Position numbers and translations under genes: made by a program. From Dongia_B sp035539215 (GTDB lineage Bacteria; Pseudomonadota; Alphaproteobacteria; Dongiales; Dongiaceae), in NCBI GenBank assembly GCA_035539215.1, contig DATLIX010000080.1, forward strand, positions 79,377 through 143,376: DNA of 64,000 nucleotides, read 5' to 3'. Shown in pieces: positions 8,443 through 16,637 of this stretch (position 1 is the stretch's first letter; every line of letters begins with the position of its first letter). Under the pieces are notes generated by a model. That model had not been told where the DNA came from and made no database searches. It saw nothing but the letters and a program-made list of their open reading frames with translations.

Positions 8443-9174
8443 ATGAAGACATCGCGAACATCACGCATTTCCGTGCGAAAACAGCCGAAACAGCAGCGTT
8501 CGAGCCAGCTGGTCGCCGATATTCTCGAAGCCGCTATTCGCGTTTTGCAGCGTGAGGGCGCGCAACGTTTCACCACGGCACGGGTGGCGGAGACGGCCGG
8601 CGTCAGCATCGGCTCGCTCTATCAGTATTTCCCCAACAAGGGCGCGATCCTCTTTCGCCTGCAAGCGGACGAGTGGCAACGTACCGGCGGCATGCTGCAA
8701 TCGATCCTCGCCGAACGGACGCGCTCGCCGCAGGAGCGGTTGCGCGCGGTGGTGACGGCATTTTTCCGCTCGGAATGCGAGGAGGCCGATTTGCGCGGCG
8801 CGCTCAATGACGCGGCGCCGCTTATCCGCGACGCGCCGGAATCGCGCGAGCTGCTGGCCGCCGGCATGCGACGCGTTTCGCTTTTCATGCGCGAGACGAT
8901 TCCCGGCCTGTCGAAAGCGGAACGCGGCCGTGCCGCCGATATCATCATGATGTCGCTGAGCAGCGTCGGGAAGCAGGTCTCGGAACAGGGGCTGTCACCA
9001 GCCGAGGTCGACCGGCTGGCGAGCGCGATGGGCGACATGTTCTGCGCCTATCTCGATCAGTTGATCGCCAAGAGCAAGGCCGCCGGCAAAAGCAAGGGCC
9101 GCCGGGTGGCGGCGCTGGCAACACAAAAAAAAGCGCGCCAGCCGAGAATGGCTCCATCGTCGAGCCGTTCCTGA
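8443..9174 (+). CDS. TetR family transcriptional regulator
   Basis: 243 residues. A basic N-terminal arm leads to a TetR helix-turn-helix (ILEAAIRVLQREGAQRFTTARVAETAGVSIGSLYQYFPNKG, in pieces about residues 29-68). The C-terminal domain of about 130 residues is followed by a Lys/Arg/Ala-rich tail from about residue 207 (SKAAGKSKGRR), which is longer than usual and probably disordered. It is divergent from the O-methyltransferase gene 89 bp away, the most likely target. The ligand is unknown. Confidence 0.9.
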   Translation: MKTSRTSRISVRKQPKQQRSSQLVADILEAAIRVLQREGAQRFTTARVAETAGVSIGSLYQYFPNKGAILFRLQADEWQRTGGMLQSILAERTRSPQERLRAVVTAFFRSECEEADLRGALNDAAPLIRDAPESRELLAAGMRRVSLFMRETIPGLSKAERGRAADIIMMSLSSVGKQVSEQGLSPAEVDRLASAMGDMFCAYLDQLIAKSKAAGKSKGRRVAALATQKKARQPRMAPSSSRS

Positions 9175-9252
9175 GAGCGGCCGGGGATAGAGCGGGGGAT
9201 AGAGAATTGCGCCGGCCGGATTACCGATAGCCGGGATAACCGATAGCCAGGA

Positions 9253-9762
9253 TCAGCTTTGGCCGGGGTCGTCGCGCCGCTCATGCACCAGGGCCATGCG
9301 GCGCTTCGTGCGGTCGTTGGCGGCCGGGCCGGGGGCGAAGGTGAAATCCTGTTCGGTCAGTTCGCGCCCGCTGTGACGGTCGACCACAACCGGCTCCGCC
9401 ACCCGGCCGGTCTTGGCATCGACGACATCGACGGCCACGCCCTCTGCGGCGAATTGGCGATTGCCCCAGGCCAGCATGGCGATCAGCACCGGCCGGAAAT
9501 CGCGGCCCCGGTCGGTGAGGACATATTCGTAACGCGGCGGCTTTTCGCTGTATTGCCGCTTTTCCAGCAGGCCCGCCTCGACCAGCGAATTCAATCGCCG
9601 TGTCAGCATATTGGGGGCGATATCGAGACTCTTCTGGAATTCATCGAAGCGGGAGAGGCCGTGAAAGGCGTCGCGCAGGATGAGGATGCTCCACCACTCG
9701 CCGACCCGGTCGAGGCCGCGGGCAATGGGACATTGCAGATTGCTGAAGGTCTTGCGTTGCAT
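9253..9762 (-). CDS. HxlR family transcriptional regulator
   Basis: 169 residues, clearly paralogous to the regulator at 6923: the same QCPIARGLDRVGEWWSILIL start, FHGLSRFDEFQKSLDIAPNM recognition region and PPRYEYVLTDRGRDF wing. It also shares the C-terminal extension (FAPGPAANDRTKRRM, compare FIPGPAAKEKLQRR), so the two form one subfamily. It is divergent from the MaoC-like gene with a 77-bp gap. A short TAGT/ACTA inverted pair, 6 nt apart, lies about 10 bp upstream of its start and may be the operator. It probably controls the MaoC-like gene and itself. Confidence 0.9.
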   Translation of the reverse strand: MQRKTFSNLQCPIARGLDRVGEWWSILILRDAFHGLSRFDEFQKSLDIAPNMLTRRLNSLVEAGLLEKRQYSEKPPRYEYVLTDRGRDFRPVLIAMLAWGNRQFAAEGVAVDVVDAKTGRVAEPVVVDRHSGRELTEQDFTFAPGPAANDRTKRRMALVHERRDDPGQS

Positions 9763-9839
9763 AGGGCTTATATAGTGCCAATACTAGCATTATGCAAGTT
9801 ATCGGCCATTCCGCGACATACCGAACACGGAGCTGGATC

Positions 9840-10331
9840 ATGGATGAGGCAACCAAACTGGCGCGACCTGCGGGGGAGAACGGCGTCAAGCTGCACTACC
9901 TCGAGGACCTCGAGATCGGCCAGCGATTCACCAGCGGCACGCATGAACTGGATGCGGCGCAGATCCAGGCCTATGCACGGCAGTTCGACCCGCAGCCTTT
10001 TCATCTCGATGCGGAGGCGGCGGTCGAAAGCCTGTTCGGCGGTCTTGCCGCCAGCGGCTGGCACACCGCTTCCATCACCATGCGGCTGCTGCTCAATGGC
10101 GGCGCCCCGATCGCCGGCGGCGTCATCGGGGCCGGCGGCGAGATCAACTGGCCGCAGCCGACGCGACCGGGCGATGTCCTGCGGGTGGAAAGCGAGGTGA
10201 TGGCGATCGCGCCCTCACGCTCGAAACCCGATCGTGGCCTCATCACCCTGCGCAGCGTCACCCGCAATCAGAAAGGCGAGACCCTGCAGGTCCTGGTGGC
10301 GAAGCTGGTGGTGCCGCGCCGGCCGGCGTAA
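9840..10331 (+). CDS. MaoC-like acyl dehydratase / hotdog-fold protein
   Basis: 163 residues. A single hotdog fold with the R-hydratase-type catalytic segment ARQFDPQPFHLD (Asp and His) and LAASGWHTASITMRLL, as in MaoC-like enoyl-CoA hydratases. ATG 9840 has GGAG 7 nt upstream (9829-9832); an earlier ATG at 9792 lacks a site and lies in the promoter region. The substrate is uncertain: members act on enoyl-CoA thioesters, but many stand-alone copies have no known role. It is divergent from the HxlR gene at 9253, its likely regulator. Confidence 0.88.
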   Translation: MDEATKLARPAGENGVKLHYLEDLEIGQRFTSGTHELDAAQIQAYARQFDPQPFHLDAEAAVESLFGGLAASGWHTASITMRLLLNGGAPIAGGVIGAGGEINWPQPTRPGDVLRVESEVMAIAPSRSKPDRGLITLRSVTRNQKGETLQVLVAKLVVPRRPA

Positions 10332-10377
10332 CCGCGGCCGGCTTCAACGCCTCTGCACCGAGCGCCGCGGCATTGGT

Positions 10378-10590
10378 CCTGTTTGCGCGTCCGTTCCTGG
10401 GCGAAGGCCGCGCTGAGTCCGGCAATGACTTCGTCTCGCTTGAGCGGCTTGCCCCGGGGCCGGTGGCTATAGCGGACCGCGACACCTTCATCGTGTGACT
10501 CGCACCATTTTTCGTCCCAGGCGCGCGGAGCGAGGATCGCCGGATAAAAGCCCCGGCCTTTTCGTCAGCCGGTATTCATCGCGCGGCCCA
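10378..10590 (-). pseudogene. Decayed HxlR family regulator fragment
   Basis: On the minus strand the text PRDEYRLTK, the typical HxlR wing, is followed after a frame change near 10550 by GFYPAILA, AWDEKWCESHDEGVAVRYSH and RPRGKPLKRDEVIAGL. This matches the C-terminal half of classical HxlR proteins (RDLYPVLLALxxWGDRW, then VRYRHxxCGxPL). The zinc-ribbon-like Cys is replaced, the frame is broken, and no N-terminal helix-turn-helix or start can be found upstream to 10711. I read it as a pseudogene remnant. The rest of the gap 10332-10711 holds only the leader of the next gene. Confidence 0.6.
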
Positions 10591-10711
10591 CCGCATGTGC
10601 CGTGGCGCACCGTTACAACTGTAGCCGACCGGGCCGCGGATGAAACCGTGGCGTAGTGATTGGTCCTTAGCTTCTGGCGTCCAGAGGGCGCTATGAACGA
10701 AGAGGACCTCC

Positions 10712-12343
10712 ATGTCGAGCCGGACCAAATTGACGCTGCGCAAGCCGGATATTCTCACCCGCATCGAAGCCTATAAGCGGCGCGAAATAGAGGAGGCGAA
10801 AGCGCGGGTATCGCCCGAAGCTATGCTGGATCTCGCCAAGGTGGCTTCACCGCCGCGCGGATTCGTTCCCCGGATCATGGCGCATCTTCGGCAGGACCGG
10901 CCGGCCCTGATTGCCGAGATCAAGAAGGCGAGCCCGTCCAAAGGCCTGATCCGGGCGGATTTCGATCCGGCGGCGCTGGCACAGGCCTATCAGGATGGCG
11001 GCGCCAGCTGCCTGTCGGTGCTGACCGACGAGCCTTCATTCCAGGGCCATGCCGATCACCTGCGCCAGGCGCGCGACCATTGCCATCTGCCCGTCCTGCG
11101 CAAGGACTTTCTGTTCGAGCCCTATCAGGTGCATCAGGCCCGTGCCTGGGGTGCCGATTGCATCCTCGTCATCATGGCTTCGCTCACGGATGCCGAGGCA
11201 GGGCAGCTGGTCAAGGCGGCGCGGGACTTCGGCATGGATGTCCTGCCGGAGGTTCATGACGCGGCGGAGCTCGACCGCGCCCTGGCGCTCGATACCAAGC
11301 TCATCGGCATCAATAACCGCAATCTGCGGACCTTCGACGTTTCCCTGCAGACGACGCTGGATCTCGCGCGGCGCATTCCCGACGACCGCATCATTGTCAG
11401 CGAAAGCGGCATTCGCGACCATGCCGATATTGCGCGGCTGAGCGAGGCGGGGGTACGGACTTTCCTGGTGGGCGAAAGTCTGATGCGCCAGGCCGATGTG
11501 GCGTCGGCCGCACGCGGGCTGCTGTTTGGCAGCACGGCTTCCCACTCCGTCGCCTGGCAAATGCGAGACGCCATCCATAGCGCCAATGGCCATGGCCATA
11601 GCGCCAATAGCCATGACGTCGAGAACCACCGCCGAGAAACTGGCGGCGCGACAGAGAAAGCTTCCAGCATGACCGAGCCTATATTCGAGCCGCTGCCGGA
11701 TTTTACCCGCTACCCGCCGGAGGCAATGGAAGATCGCGCGCAGGCCTTCTTCGAGAATATCCGGCGCCGCCGCACCGTCCGTGATTTCGCCGATACGCCG
11801 GTGCCGCGGTCGGTGATTGAATATGCCCTCTTGTCCGCCGGAACGGCACCTTCCGGCGCCAATATGCAACCTTGGCATTTCGCGGTCATCGAGAGCGCCG
11901 ACATCAAGCACTGCATTCGGCAGGCGGCGGAGGCCGAGGAGCGCGAATTCTATGACGGCCGCGCATCGGCGGAATGGATCGAGGCGCTGCGTCCCTTTGG
12001 AACCGACGCCAATAAGCCATTTCTGGAGACGGCGCCGATCCTGATCGCGATTTTCGCGCAACGCTCGGGCCGCGCGCCGGACGGCACGAAGGTGAAGCAC
12101 TATTACGTACCGGAATCGGTGGGCATCGCGACCGGCTTTCTCATCGCCGCCTTGCATGACGCCGGGCTCGCGACCTTGACCCATACGCCGAGCCCGATGG
12201 GATTTCTCAACGAGATCTGCGGCCGACCGGAATCCGAGAAGCCGTTCCTGCTGCTCGTCGTCGGCTATCCTGCCGCAAACTGCACCGTACCGCGACAAGG
12301 CGGAATCAAGAAGCTGCTGCCGGCCATCAGCAGCTGGCGGTGA
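10712..12343 (+). CDS. Fusion of indole-3-glycerol-phosphate synthase (TrpC) and an iodotyrosine-deiodinase-like nitroreductase
   Basis: 543 residues. Residues 1 to about 272 are a full TrpC barrel with its catalytic strands: ALIAEIKKASPSKG, LPVLRKDFL, IGINNRNLRTF and IIVSESGIR. A linker of about 45 residues contains two copies of HSAN(G/S)H(G/D). Residues from about 320 (MTEPIFEPLPDF) to the end are an FMN nitroreductase of the iodotyrosine deiodinase type: RRRTVRDFADTPVP, AGTAPSGANMQPWHF, LETAPILIAIF, TLTHTPSPM and FLLLVVGYPA. The zwitterion-binding Glu and Tyr (AEEREFY) and Lys (NKPFLETAP) of deiodinases appear conserved. The start has AGAGGA 5 nt upstream. An internal ATG at 11669 could also give the second domain alone. 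No other trp gene is nearby, so a separate housekeeping trpC is likely elsewhere. Confidence 0.88.
   Translation: MSSRTKLTLRKPDILTRIEAYKRREIEEAKARVSPEAMLDLAKVASPPRGFVPRIMAHLRQDRPALIAEIKKASPSKGLIRADFDPAALAQAYQDGGASCLSVLTDEPSFQGHADHLRQARDHCHLPVLRKDFLFEPYQVHQARAWGADCILVIMASLTDAEAGQLVKAARDFGMDVLPEVHDAAELDRALALDTKLIGINNRNLRTFDVSLQTTLDLARRIPDDRIIVSESGIRDHADIARLSEAGVRTFLVGESLMRQADVASAARGLLFGSTASHSVAWQMRDAIHSANGHGHSANSHDVENHRRETGGATEKASSMTEPIFEPLPDFTRYPPEAMEDRAQAFFENIRRRRTVRDFADTPVPRSVIEYALLSAGTAPSGANMQPWHFAVIESADIKHCIRQAAEAEEREFYDGRASAEWIEALRPFGTDANKPFLETAPILIAIFAQRSGRAPDGTKVKHYYVPESVGIATGFLIAALHDAGLATLTHTPSPMGFLNEICGRPESEKPFLLLVVGYPAANCTVPRQGGIKKLLPAISSWR
11575..11616 (+). repeat. Two tandem 21-bp repeats in the TrpC/deiodinase linker
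   Basis: Units at 11575-11595 and 11596-11616 begin CCATAGCGCCAAT and differ at three positions. In frame they encode the heptads HSANGHG and HSANSHD. This looks like slippage expansion of a flexible linker between the two enzyme domains. Confidence 0.7.
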
Positions 12344-12354
12344 CATCGTCGACC

Positions 12355-12414
12355 CAGGGCAACGACGGCCAGGGCAACGACGGCCAGGACAACAACGGCC
12401 AGGACCACGGCGGC
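12355..12414 (+). repeat. Four tandem 15-bp repeats just after the fusion gene
   Basis: Units CAGGGCAACGACGGC (twice, identical), CAGGACAACAACGGC and CAGGACCACGGCGGC start 12 bp after the stop codon at 12341-12343. The repeats suggest replication slippage. A GTG at 12340 overlapping the TGA could open a 56-codon frame (QGNDG repeats), but it has no ribosome site, so I do not call a gene. Confidence 0.75.
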
Positions 12415-12609
12415 TGGGCTCAACTGCCAATCAACTGCCAGTCTACGGTCAGTGATGTGGACAACGGCCGCGCCGGGCGAGTCGGCCCGTGTCACATGAT
12501 ATTCATATGACGTAAATGCATGGCATCATCGCGATGCCGTTCAATCCTGCATGACCATACTCTATTTATGGGCGACGATGCATGCCGAGCATGCTAGGTC
12601 TGTTTCGCC

Positions 12610-12639
12610 GATTCATCAGCGGCGCGCCGCTGATGAATC
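12610..12639. repeat. Perfect 30-bp palindrome upstream of the MFS gene at 12845
   Basis: The half GATTCATCAGCGGCG is followed immediately by its exact reverse complement, with no loop. There is no T-tract, so it is not a standard terminator. It could be a cruciform-forming site or an operator for a dimeric regulator of the downstream efflux gene. The rest of the 500-bp gap (12344-12844) has the 15-bp repeats near its start and no supported gene. Confidence 0.8.
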
Positions 12640-12844
12640 TGTGTCGCGTCGCTTTGCTGATCTGTCGCATTGCCGATGTGCCGATGCTGATGTCCGGGCG
12701 CGGCCCTGCCGGCGGGTGCCGGTGAGATACAGCCGGCCGGCAAGTAGCGGCCAGCAAGTATCGGATAGCGCGACCTTCCTGCAGCCACACATGTTCGGCG
12801 CGGCACCTCGAGCCCGCGACGTCCTGCCGATTTCGGAGTGATCC

Positions 12845-14092
12845 ATGACCAGTCAATGTGATGTCGCCACCGCAGATGGATCGGAAGGCATGAGCCCGGC
12901 CGACTGCGCCGGCGGGCGCGAAGTGGCCCGTGCGGATACCCGCGCCTGGCTGGCGGTGCTGTCGATCGCCATCGGCGCTTTCGTCATGGTGACCAGCGAA
13001 TTGCTGCCGGTCGGACTGCTGACCGATATCAGCGCCGGTCTCCATGTCACCAATGGCGTCGCCGGCCTGATGATGATGATGCCGGCGGCGGTCGCCACCT
13101 TCGCCGCGCCCATCGCCCTGATCGCCGCCGGCCGCTTCGACCGCCGCCTGGTGCTCTGCAGCCTGATGGCGCTCATCATCTGCTCGAATATCGTCGCGGC
13201 CCTGGCGCCGAGTTTCGCTGTGGTGCTGATGGGGCGCTTCCTGCTGGGTATCTGCGTCGGCGGTTTCTGGACCTATGCCACGGCGACCGGCCAGCGCCTG
13301 GTGCCGCCGGCTTCGGCCAGCAAGGCGATCGCCATCGTCCTCACCGGCATTTCGCTCGGCACCGTCTGCGGCGTGCCGGCCGGGGCGCTGATCGCCGAAT
13401 ATTTCGGCTGGCGCGCGGCCTTCGCCACGACCGCGGTGCTGACGGGCCTCGTCCTCTTTGCCCAGATCGCCTTCCTGCCGCGCATGCCGGGCAATGCGGA
13501 GATGCGGCTCAGCCATCTTGTGGCGCCCTTGCGTTACACCATGGCGCGGATCGGTCTGCTGGTTTCGGTTCTCATCTTCATCGGCCAGTTCGCCTCCTAT
13601 ACCTATCTAAAGGCCTTCCTGCAGCAGGTGAGCGGCCTCGATGGCACCCTGGTCGCGATACTGCTGCTGGTCTATGGCCTGACCGGTGTCGCGGCCAATT
13701 TCATCGGCGAATGGGCGACTGCGCGAAATCTCAAGGTCACCATGGTCGGCATTGCGGTGGTCGGCGGCCTCAGCATCCCCGCTTTCAATTTGCTGAGCGG
13801 CAGCGCCATCCTGGTTTCCGCCCTGGTTGCCATCTGGGGCCTTGCCTTCGGCATCATTCCCATCGCCATCACCGTCTGGATGTACAAGGCATCGCCGGAT
13901 CAACCGGAGGCCGGCCAGGCGCTGCTGGTTTCGGTGGTGCAGATCGCCTTGTCGAGCGGCGCGGCGATCGGCGGACGCATCGTCGACTGGTACGGGCTGC
14001 CGGCGACGATGAATTTCGGCGGCCTGCTGATGTGGCTGGCGGCGGCGCTGGTGCTGCTGTTCATCCGGTCCGCCTGGCCGACAGCGCGCTGA
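12845..14092 (+). CDS. MFS efflux transporter (DHA1, AraJ/NepI-like)
   Basis: 415 residues, 12 membrane segments. TM1-2 read AWLAVLSIAIGAFVMVTSEL and LLPVGLLTDISAGL, a typical AraJ/SotB/NepI opening (the TSExLPVGLL motif). RFLLGICVGGFWTYATATGQ (TM4) and the motif C-like GTVCGVPAGALIAEYFGWRA follow. It is expected to export sugars, nucleosides or drugs; the substrate is unknown. ATG 12845 has GGAG 6 nt upstream. A 30-residue hydrophilic N-terminal tail precedes TM1. It stands alone between the TrpC fusion and the secreted protein at 14259. Confidence 0.92.
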   Translation: MTSQCDVATADGSEGMSPADCAGGREVARADTRAWLAVLSIAIGAFVMVTSELLPVGLLTDISAGLHVTNGVAGLMMMMPAAVATFAAPIALIAAGRFDRRLVLCSLMALIICSNIVAALAPSFAVVLMGRFLLGICVGGFWTYATATGQRLVPPASASKAIAIVLTGISLGTVCGVPAGALIAEYFGWRAAFATTAVLTGLVLFAQIAFLPRMPGNAEMRLSHLVAPLRYTMARIGLLVSVLIFIGQFASYTYLKAFLQQVSGLDGTLVAILLLVYGLTGVAANFIGEWATARNLKVTMVGIAVVGGLSIPAFNLLSGSAILVSALVAIWGLAFGIIPIAITVWMYKASPDQPEAGQALLVSVVQIALSSGAAIGGRIVDWYGLPATMNFGGLLMWLAAALVLLFIRSAWPTAR

Positions 14093-14258
14093 CAGCCGGA
14101 TGCTTACACTTTTTCTTGATGCGGAATAAAACACGCAGCGCGACATTCTGAGTTTGGGGCGGTCTGCCGTTTTCTGTTCAAGCCGAATTCGCGGGGAACA
14201 GGGCGGCACGGCCGGTGAGGGTTACACCAGGGGCGGTCTTCCACCAGGAGCTATTGTC

Positions 14259-14921
14259 ATGAAAACGCCAAATTGGATTGCTGCCGGCAACCGTCGAATC
14301 TCGGGCAGCGGCGCGATCGGTCGCGCGGCTACCGTCAGCCTCGCCCTGATGCTGTCGCTCCCGGCGCTGTCGGCCGCCAGCTTCGCCGATACCGCGCCGC
14401 CCAAACGCATCCGCGGCACCATCGATGCGATCAGCGATAGCAGTCTCGACGTGACGTCGCGCGGCGGCCAGAAGATGACCTTCAAGCTGGCCCCCGACCT
14501 GGCCGTCACCGGCGTCACCCGCACCACCTTGAGCGAGATCAAGCCCGGCAGCTATATCGGCACCGCCGCCTTGCCCCAGGCCGATGGCAGCCTGAAAGCC
14601 ATGGAAGTACACATCTTCCCGCCCAGCATGAAGGGCACGGGTGAGGGCGAGCGTCCCTGGGACCAGGGCAAGTCCAGCAAGATGCTGAATGGCCTGGTTG
14701 GCGACGTGGTCGGCACCGATGGCCACAGCTTCATGGTCAAATACGGCGACAAGCAGCAGAAGGTCGACGTGCCGGACAAGGCGCCGGTCGTGATGATGGC
14801 GCCGGCCGATCGCTCGCTGCTGAAGCCGGGCGCCAAGGTCATCGTCTTTGCCGCGCCCACCGATCCGCAGACCGCAGCCCGCGTGCTGGTGGGCGAGAAC
14901 GGTCTGACTCCGCCGATGTAG
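14259..14921 (+). CDS. Secreted protein with two DUF5666-like beta domains
   Basis: 220 residues. A signal peptide is evident: a basic start, the hydrophobic core TVSLALMLSLPALSA, and a likely cut after SFA (about residue 43). The mature part holds two similar beta-rich modules: IRGTIDAISDSSLDVTSRGG with TFKL, and LNGLVGDVVGTDGHSFMVKYG with QKVDV, each followed by a 'xxLKPGxxxxxxA' segment. This resembles DUF5666-type repeats. ATG 14259 is chosen for AGGAG 8 nt upstream; a longer frame from 14154 has no site and would bury the signal peptide. Periplasmic role unknown. Confidence 0.8.
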   Translation: MKTPNWIAAGNRRISGSGAIGRAATVSLALMLSLPALSAASFADTAPPKRIRGTIDAISDSSLDVTSRGGQKMTFKLAPDLAVTGVTRTTLSEIKPGSYIGTAALPQADGSLKAMEVHIFPPSMKGTGEGERPWDQGKSSKMLNGLVGDVVGTDGHSFMVKYGDKQQKVDVPDKAPVVMMAPADRSLLKPGAKVIVFAAPTDPQTAARVLVGENGLTPPM

Positions 14922-14950
14922 ATGCGGCCGCGACAGGCGGCGCGTGGCGG

Positions 14951-15376
14951 CTAGAGCAGTTTCGCCGACAGCGTGATCGCGACCGTCTTCAGCGCCTTGG
15001 AGACAGGGCAGTTTTCCTTGGCCTGCTGTGCCACCGTTTCGAATTTGGCAGCGTCGATGCCAGGCACGGCGGCCTCGGTGACGAGGTCGATGCCGGTGAT
15101 GGCGAAGCCGCCGCCGACCGGACCGAAATTTACCGTCGCGCGGCTGTGAATCTGCGTCGGTGGATGACCGGCCTGTGACAGGGCGGCGGCCAGCGCCATG
15201 GAGAAACATCCGGCATGGGCGGCGGCGATCAGCTCTTCGGGATTGGTGCCCTCGCCGTTTTCGAAGCGTGAGGGGAAGGAATACGTCCCCTCGAACGCGC
15301 CGCTGCCAAGCTTGATCTCACCCTTGCCGTGCTTGAGATCCCCGTGCCAGACGGCGTCCGAACTGCGATAGGCCAT
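14951..15376 (-). CDS. osmC: OsmC-type organic hydroperoxide reductase
   Basis: 141 residues. OsmC/Ohr family peroxidases reduce organic peroxides with two redox cysteines. Both are present: Cys57 in AAAHAGCFSMAL and Cys123 in KENCPVSKAL. The supporting Arg37 (PSRFENG) and Glu48 (NPEELIAAA) are also there. LGSGAFEGTYSFPSRFENG places it in the OsmC rather than the Ohr branch. It is a cytoplasmic homodimer, expected to be induced by osmotic or oxidative stress. It faces the DUF5666-like gene convergently (29-bp gap). Confidence 0.93.
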   Translation of the reverse strand: MAYRSSDAVWHGDLKHGKGEIKLGSGAFEGTYSFPSRFENGEGTNPEELIAAAHAGCFSMALAAALSQAGHPPTQIHSRATVNFGPVGGGFAITGIDLVTEAAVPGIDAAKFETVAQQAKENCPVSKALKTVAITLSAKLL

Positions 15377-15613
15377 GCTGCTCTCCCGTTTTTTCTTTCG
15401 TTCCTGCCGCGATGACGGCGATGTCCCGGGCTAACAATCCGGTCATCGGCATCGTTCCCACATGGCAGGCCGGCGCCGCCGGCCGGGACGGACGAGACCT
15501 GCAATGTTTCGTCACCATCAGTTACAATTTGTTGCTGGTCCGAGGCGACGCGCTGCGCTAAGAGTTGAAGCAGGGAAGGACCTCGAAAGAGATCTTTAAG
15601 CGGGAGAATCGCC

Positions 15614-15763
15614 ATGTGTTTATGTAGTCGGGTTTCACAAGGCTTCCTCATTGCCTGTCTGACAGTGATCGCCCTCGCGGCGGTTACCCGTTACCAATCT
15701 GCGCATGCTCACACGATATCCACAAATGCCGCCGCGGTTCTGATGGAACGGACGGCTCGCTGA
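15614..15763 (+). CDS. Small exported or membrane peptide, 49 residues
   Basis: An unannotatable but gene-like small frame. GGGAG lies 7 nt before ATG 15614, and the product starts MCLCSRVSQ, followed by the hydrophobic segment GFLIACLTVIALAAV. SAHAHT resembles a signal peptidase site (after AHA, about residue 32). If cut there, only about 17 residues remain, so it could be a membrane-anchored peptide or a leader. It ends 14 bp before the convergent LysR gene. No family is recognised. The rest of the gap 15377-15776 shows nothing else. Confidence 0.4.
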   Translation: MCLCSRVSQGFLIACLTVIALAAVTRYQSAHAHTISTNAAAVLMERTAR

Positions 15764-15776
15764 CGGCATCGCGCAG

Positions 15777-16637
15777 CTAATTGCTGAGCGCGGCGAGCGT
15801 CGCGTCGAGCAAGGCACGCAGGCGGGTGAGCTGCCGCAGATCGCGGTGATAGCCGACCCAGACATCCAGGCCAGGCGGCCCTTCAATCAAATCAAGACGA
15901 TGGAGACCGGGGAACCGGTCACCCAGCAGACGCGGCAGGACGGCGAGGCCTGCCCCGGCGCGACAGGCCTGCGCCTGGACATCGCGGTTGTTGCTGCGAT
16001 AGGCGATGCGTGCCTGCGGCAGCAGGCGACGCAGCCAGACGGCATCGGGCAGATCGGCGAAGGCGCTGTCCATCGTCACCAGCGCCAGTCCGGCGCCATC
16101 GCCGGCCGTGACATTGATATCGGGAGCAGCCGCATAGAGCGCGTAATCCATGTGCAACAGCTTGCGCTGGATGACATCCGGCTCGTCGAAGGGGCGGATG
16201 CGGAACACCATATCCGCCTCGCGCCGTGCCAGGCTGTAGAGGCGCTGATCGGTGACCAGTTCGATGGTGACCTGGGGATGGATTCTGGTGAAGGCGCTAA
16301 AGATCGGCGTTAGCACATGGGCGCCAAACCAGTCCGAGGATGAGACGCGCAGCATACCGCTGAGCTGGCGGCCCTGGCCGGCCAGTTGCCGCTCGAGAGC
16401 GATCGCCTCTTCCTCGATGCGCTCGGCATGGGCCAGAACGGCGGCCCCCTCGTCGGTCAGGACAAAGCCGTCGTTGCCGCGCTGAAACAGCGTGTGGCCG
16501 ACTGCCTGTTCAAGCGTGCGCAAGCGGCGCCCCATGGTCGGCTGGGTCTGGCCCAGCAGCCGGGCGGCACCGCCCAAGGTGCCGGCGCGGGCGACGGCCA
16601 GAAAAACGCGCAGATCGCTCCATTCCATATGCGCCAT
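15777..16637 (-). CDS. LysR family transcriptional regulator
   Basis: 286 residues. The N-terminal winged helix reads MEWSDLRVFLAVARAGTLGG, AARLLGQTQPTMGRRLRTLE, and the C-terminal part is the periplasmic-binding-like effector domain. The start is uncertain: ATG 16637 (GAGG about 11 nt upstream) or ATG 16628; a frame to 16721 exists but adds an atypical basic extension. It is divergent from the quinone oxidoreductase gene at 16788 (150-bp region), the standard LysR arrangement, and so is probably its redox- or substrate-responsive activator. Confidence 0.9.
   Translation of the reverse strand: MAHMEWSDLRVFLAVARAGTLGGAARLLGQTQPTMGRRLRTLEQAVGHTLFQRGNDGFVLTDEGAAVLAHAERIEEEAIALERQLAGQGRQLSGMLRVSSSDWFGAHVLTPIFSAFTRIHPQVTIELVTDQRLYSLARREADMVFRIRPFDEPDVIQRKLLHMDYALYAAAPDINVTAGDGAGLALVTMDSAFADLPDAVWLRRLLPQARIAYRSNNRDVQAQACRAGAGLAVLPRLLGDRFPGLHRLDLIEGPPGLDVWVGYHRDLRQLTRLRALLDATLAALSN

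Noticed and set aside
12340..12510. A GTG-started 56-codon frame overlapping the TrpC-fusion stop (GTGA) and containing QGNDG repeats.
   Set aside because: No Shine-Dalgarno sequence, low complexity, and best explained by the 15-bp DNA repeats.
12591..12725. A 44-codon + strand ORF running through the 30-bp palindrome.
   Set aside because: No ribosome site. The coding look comes partly from the palindrome itself.
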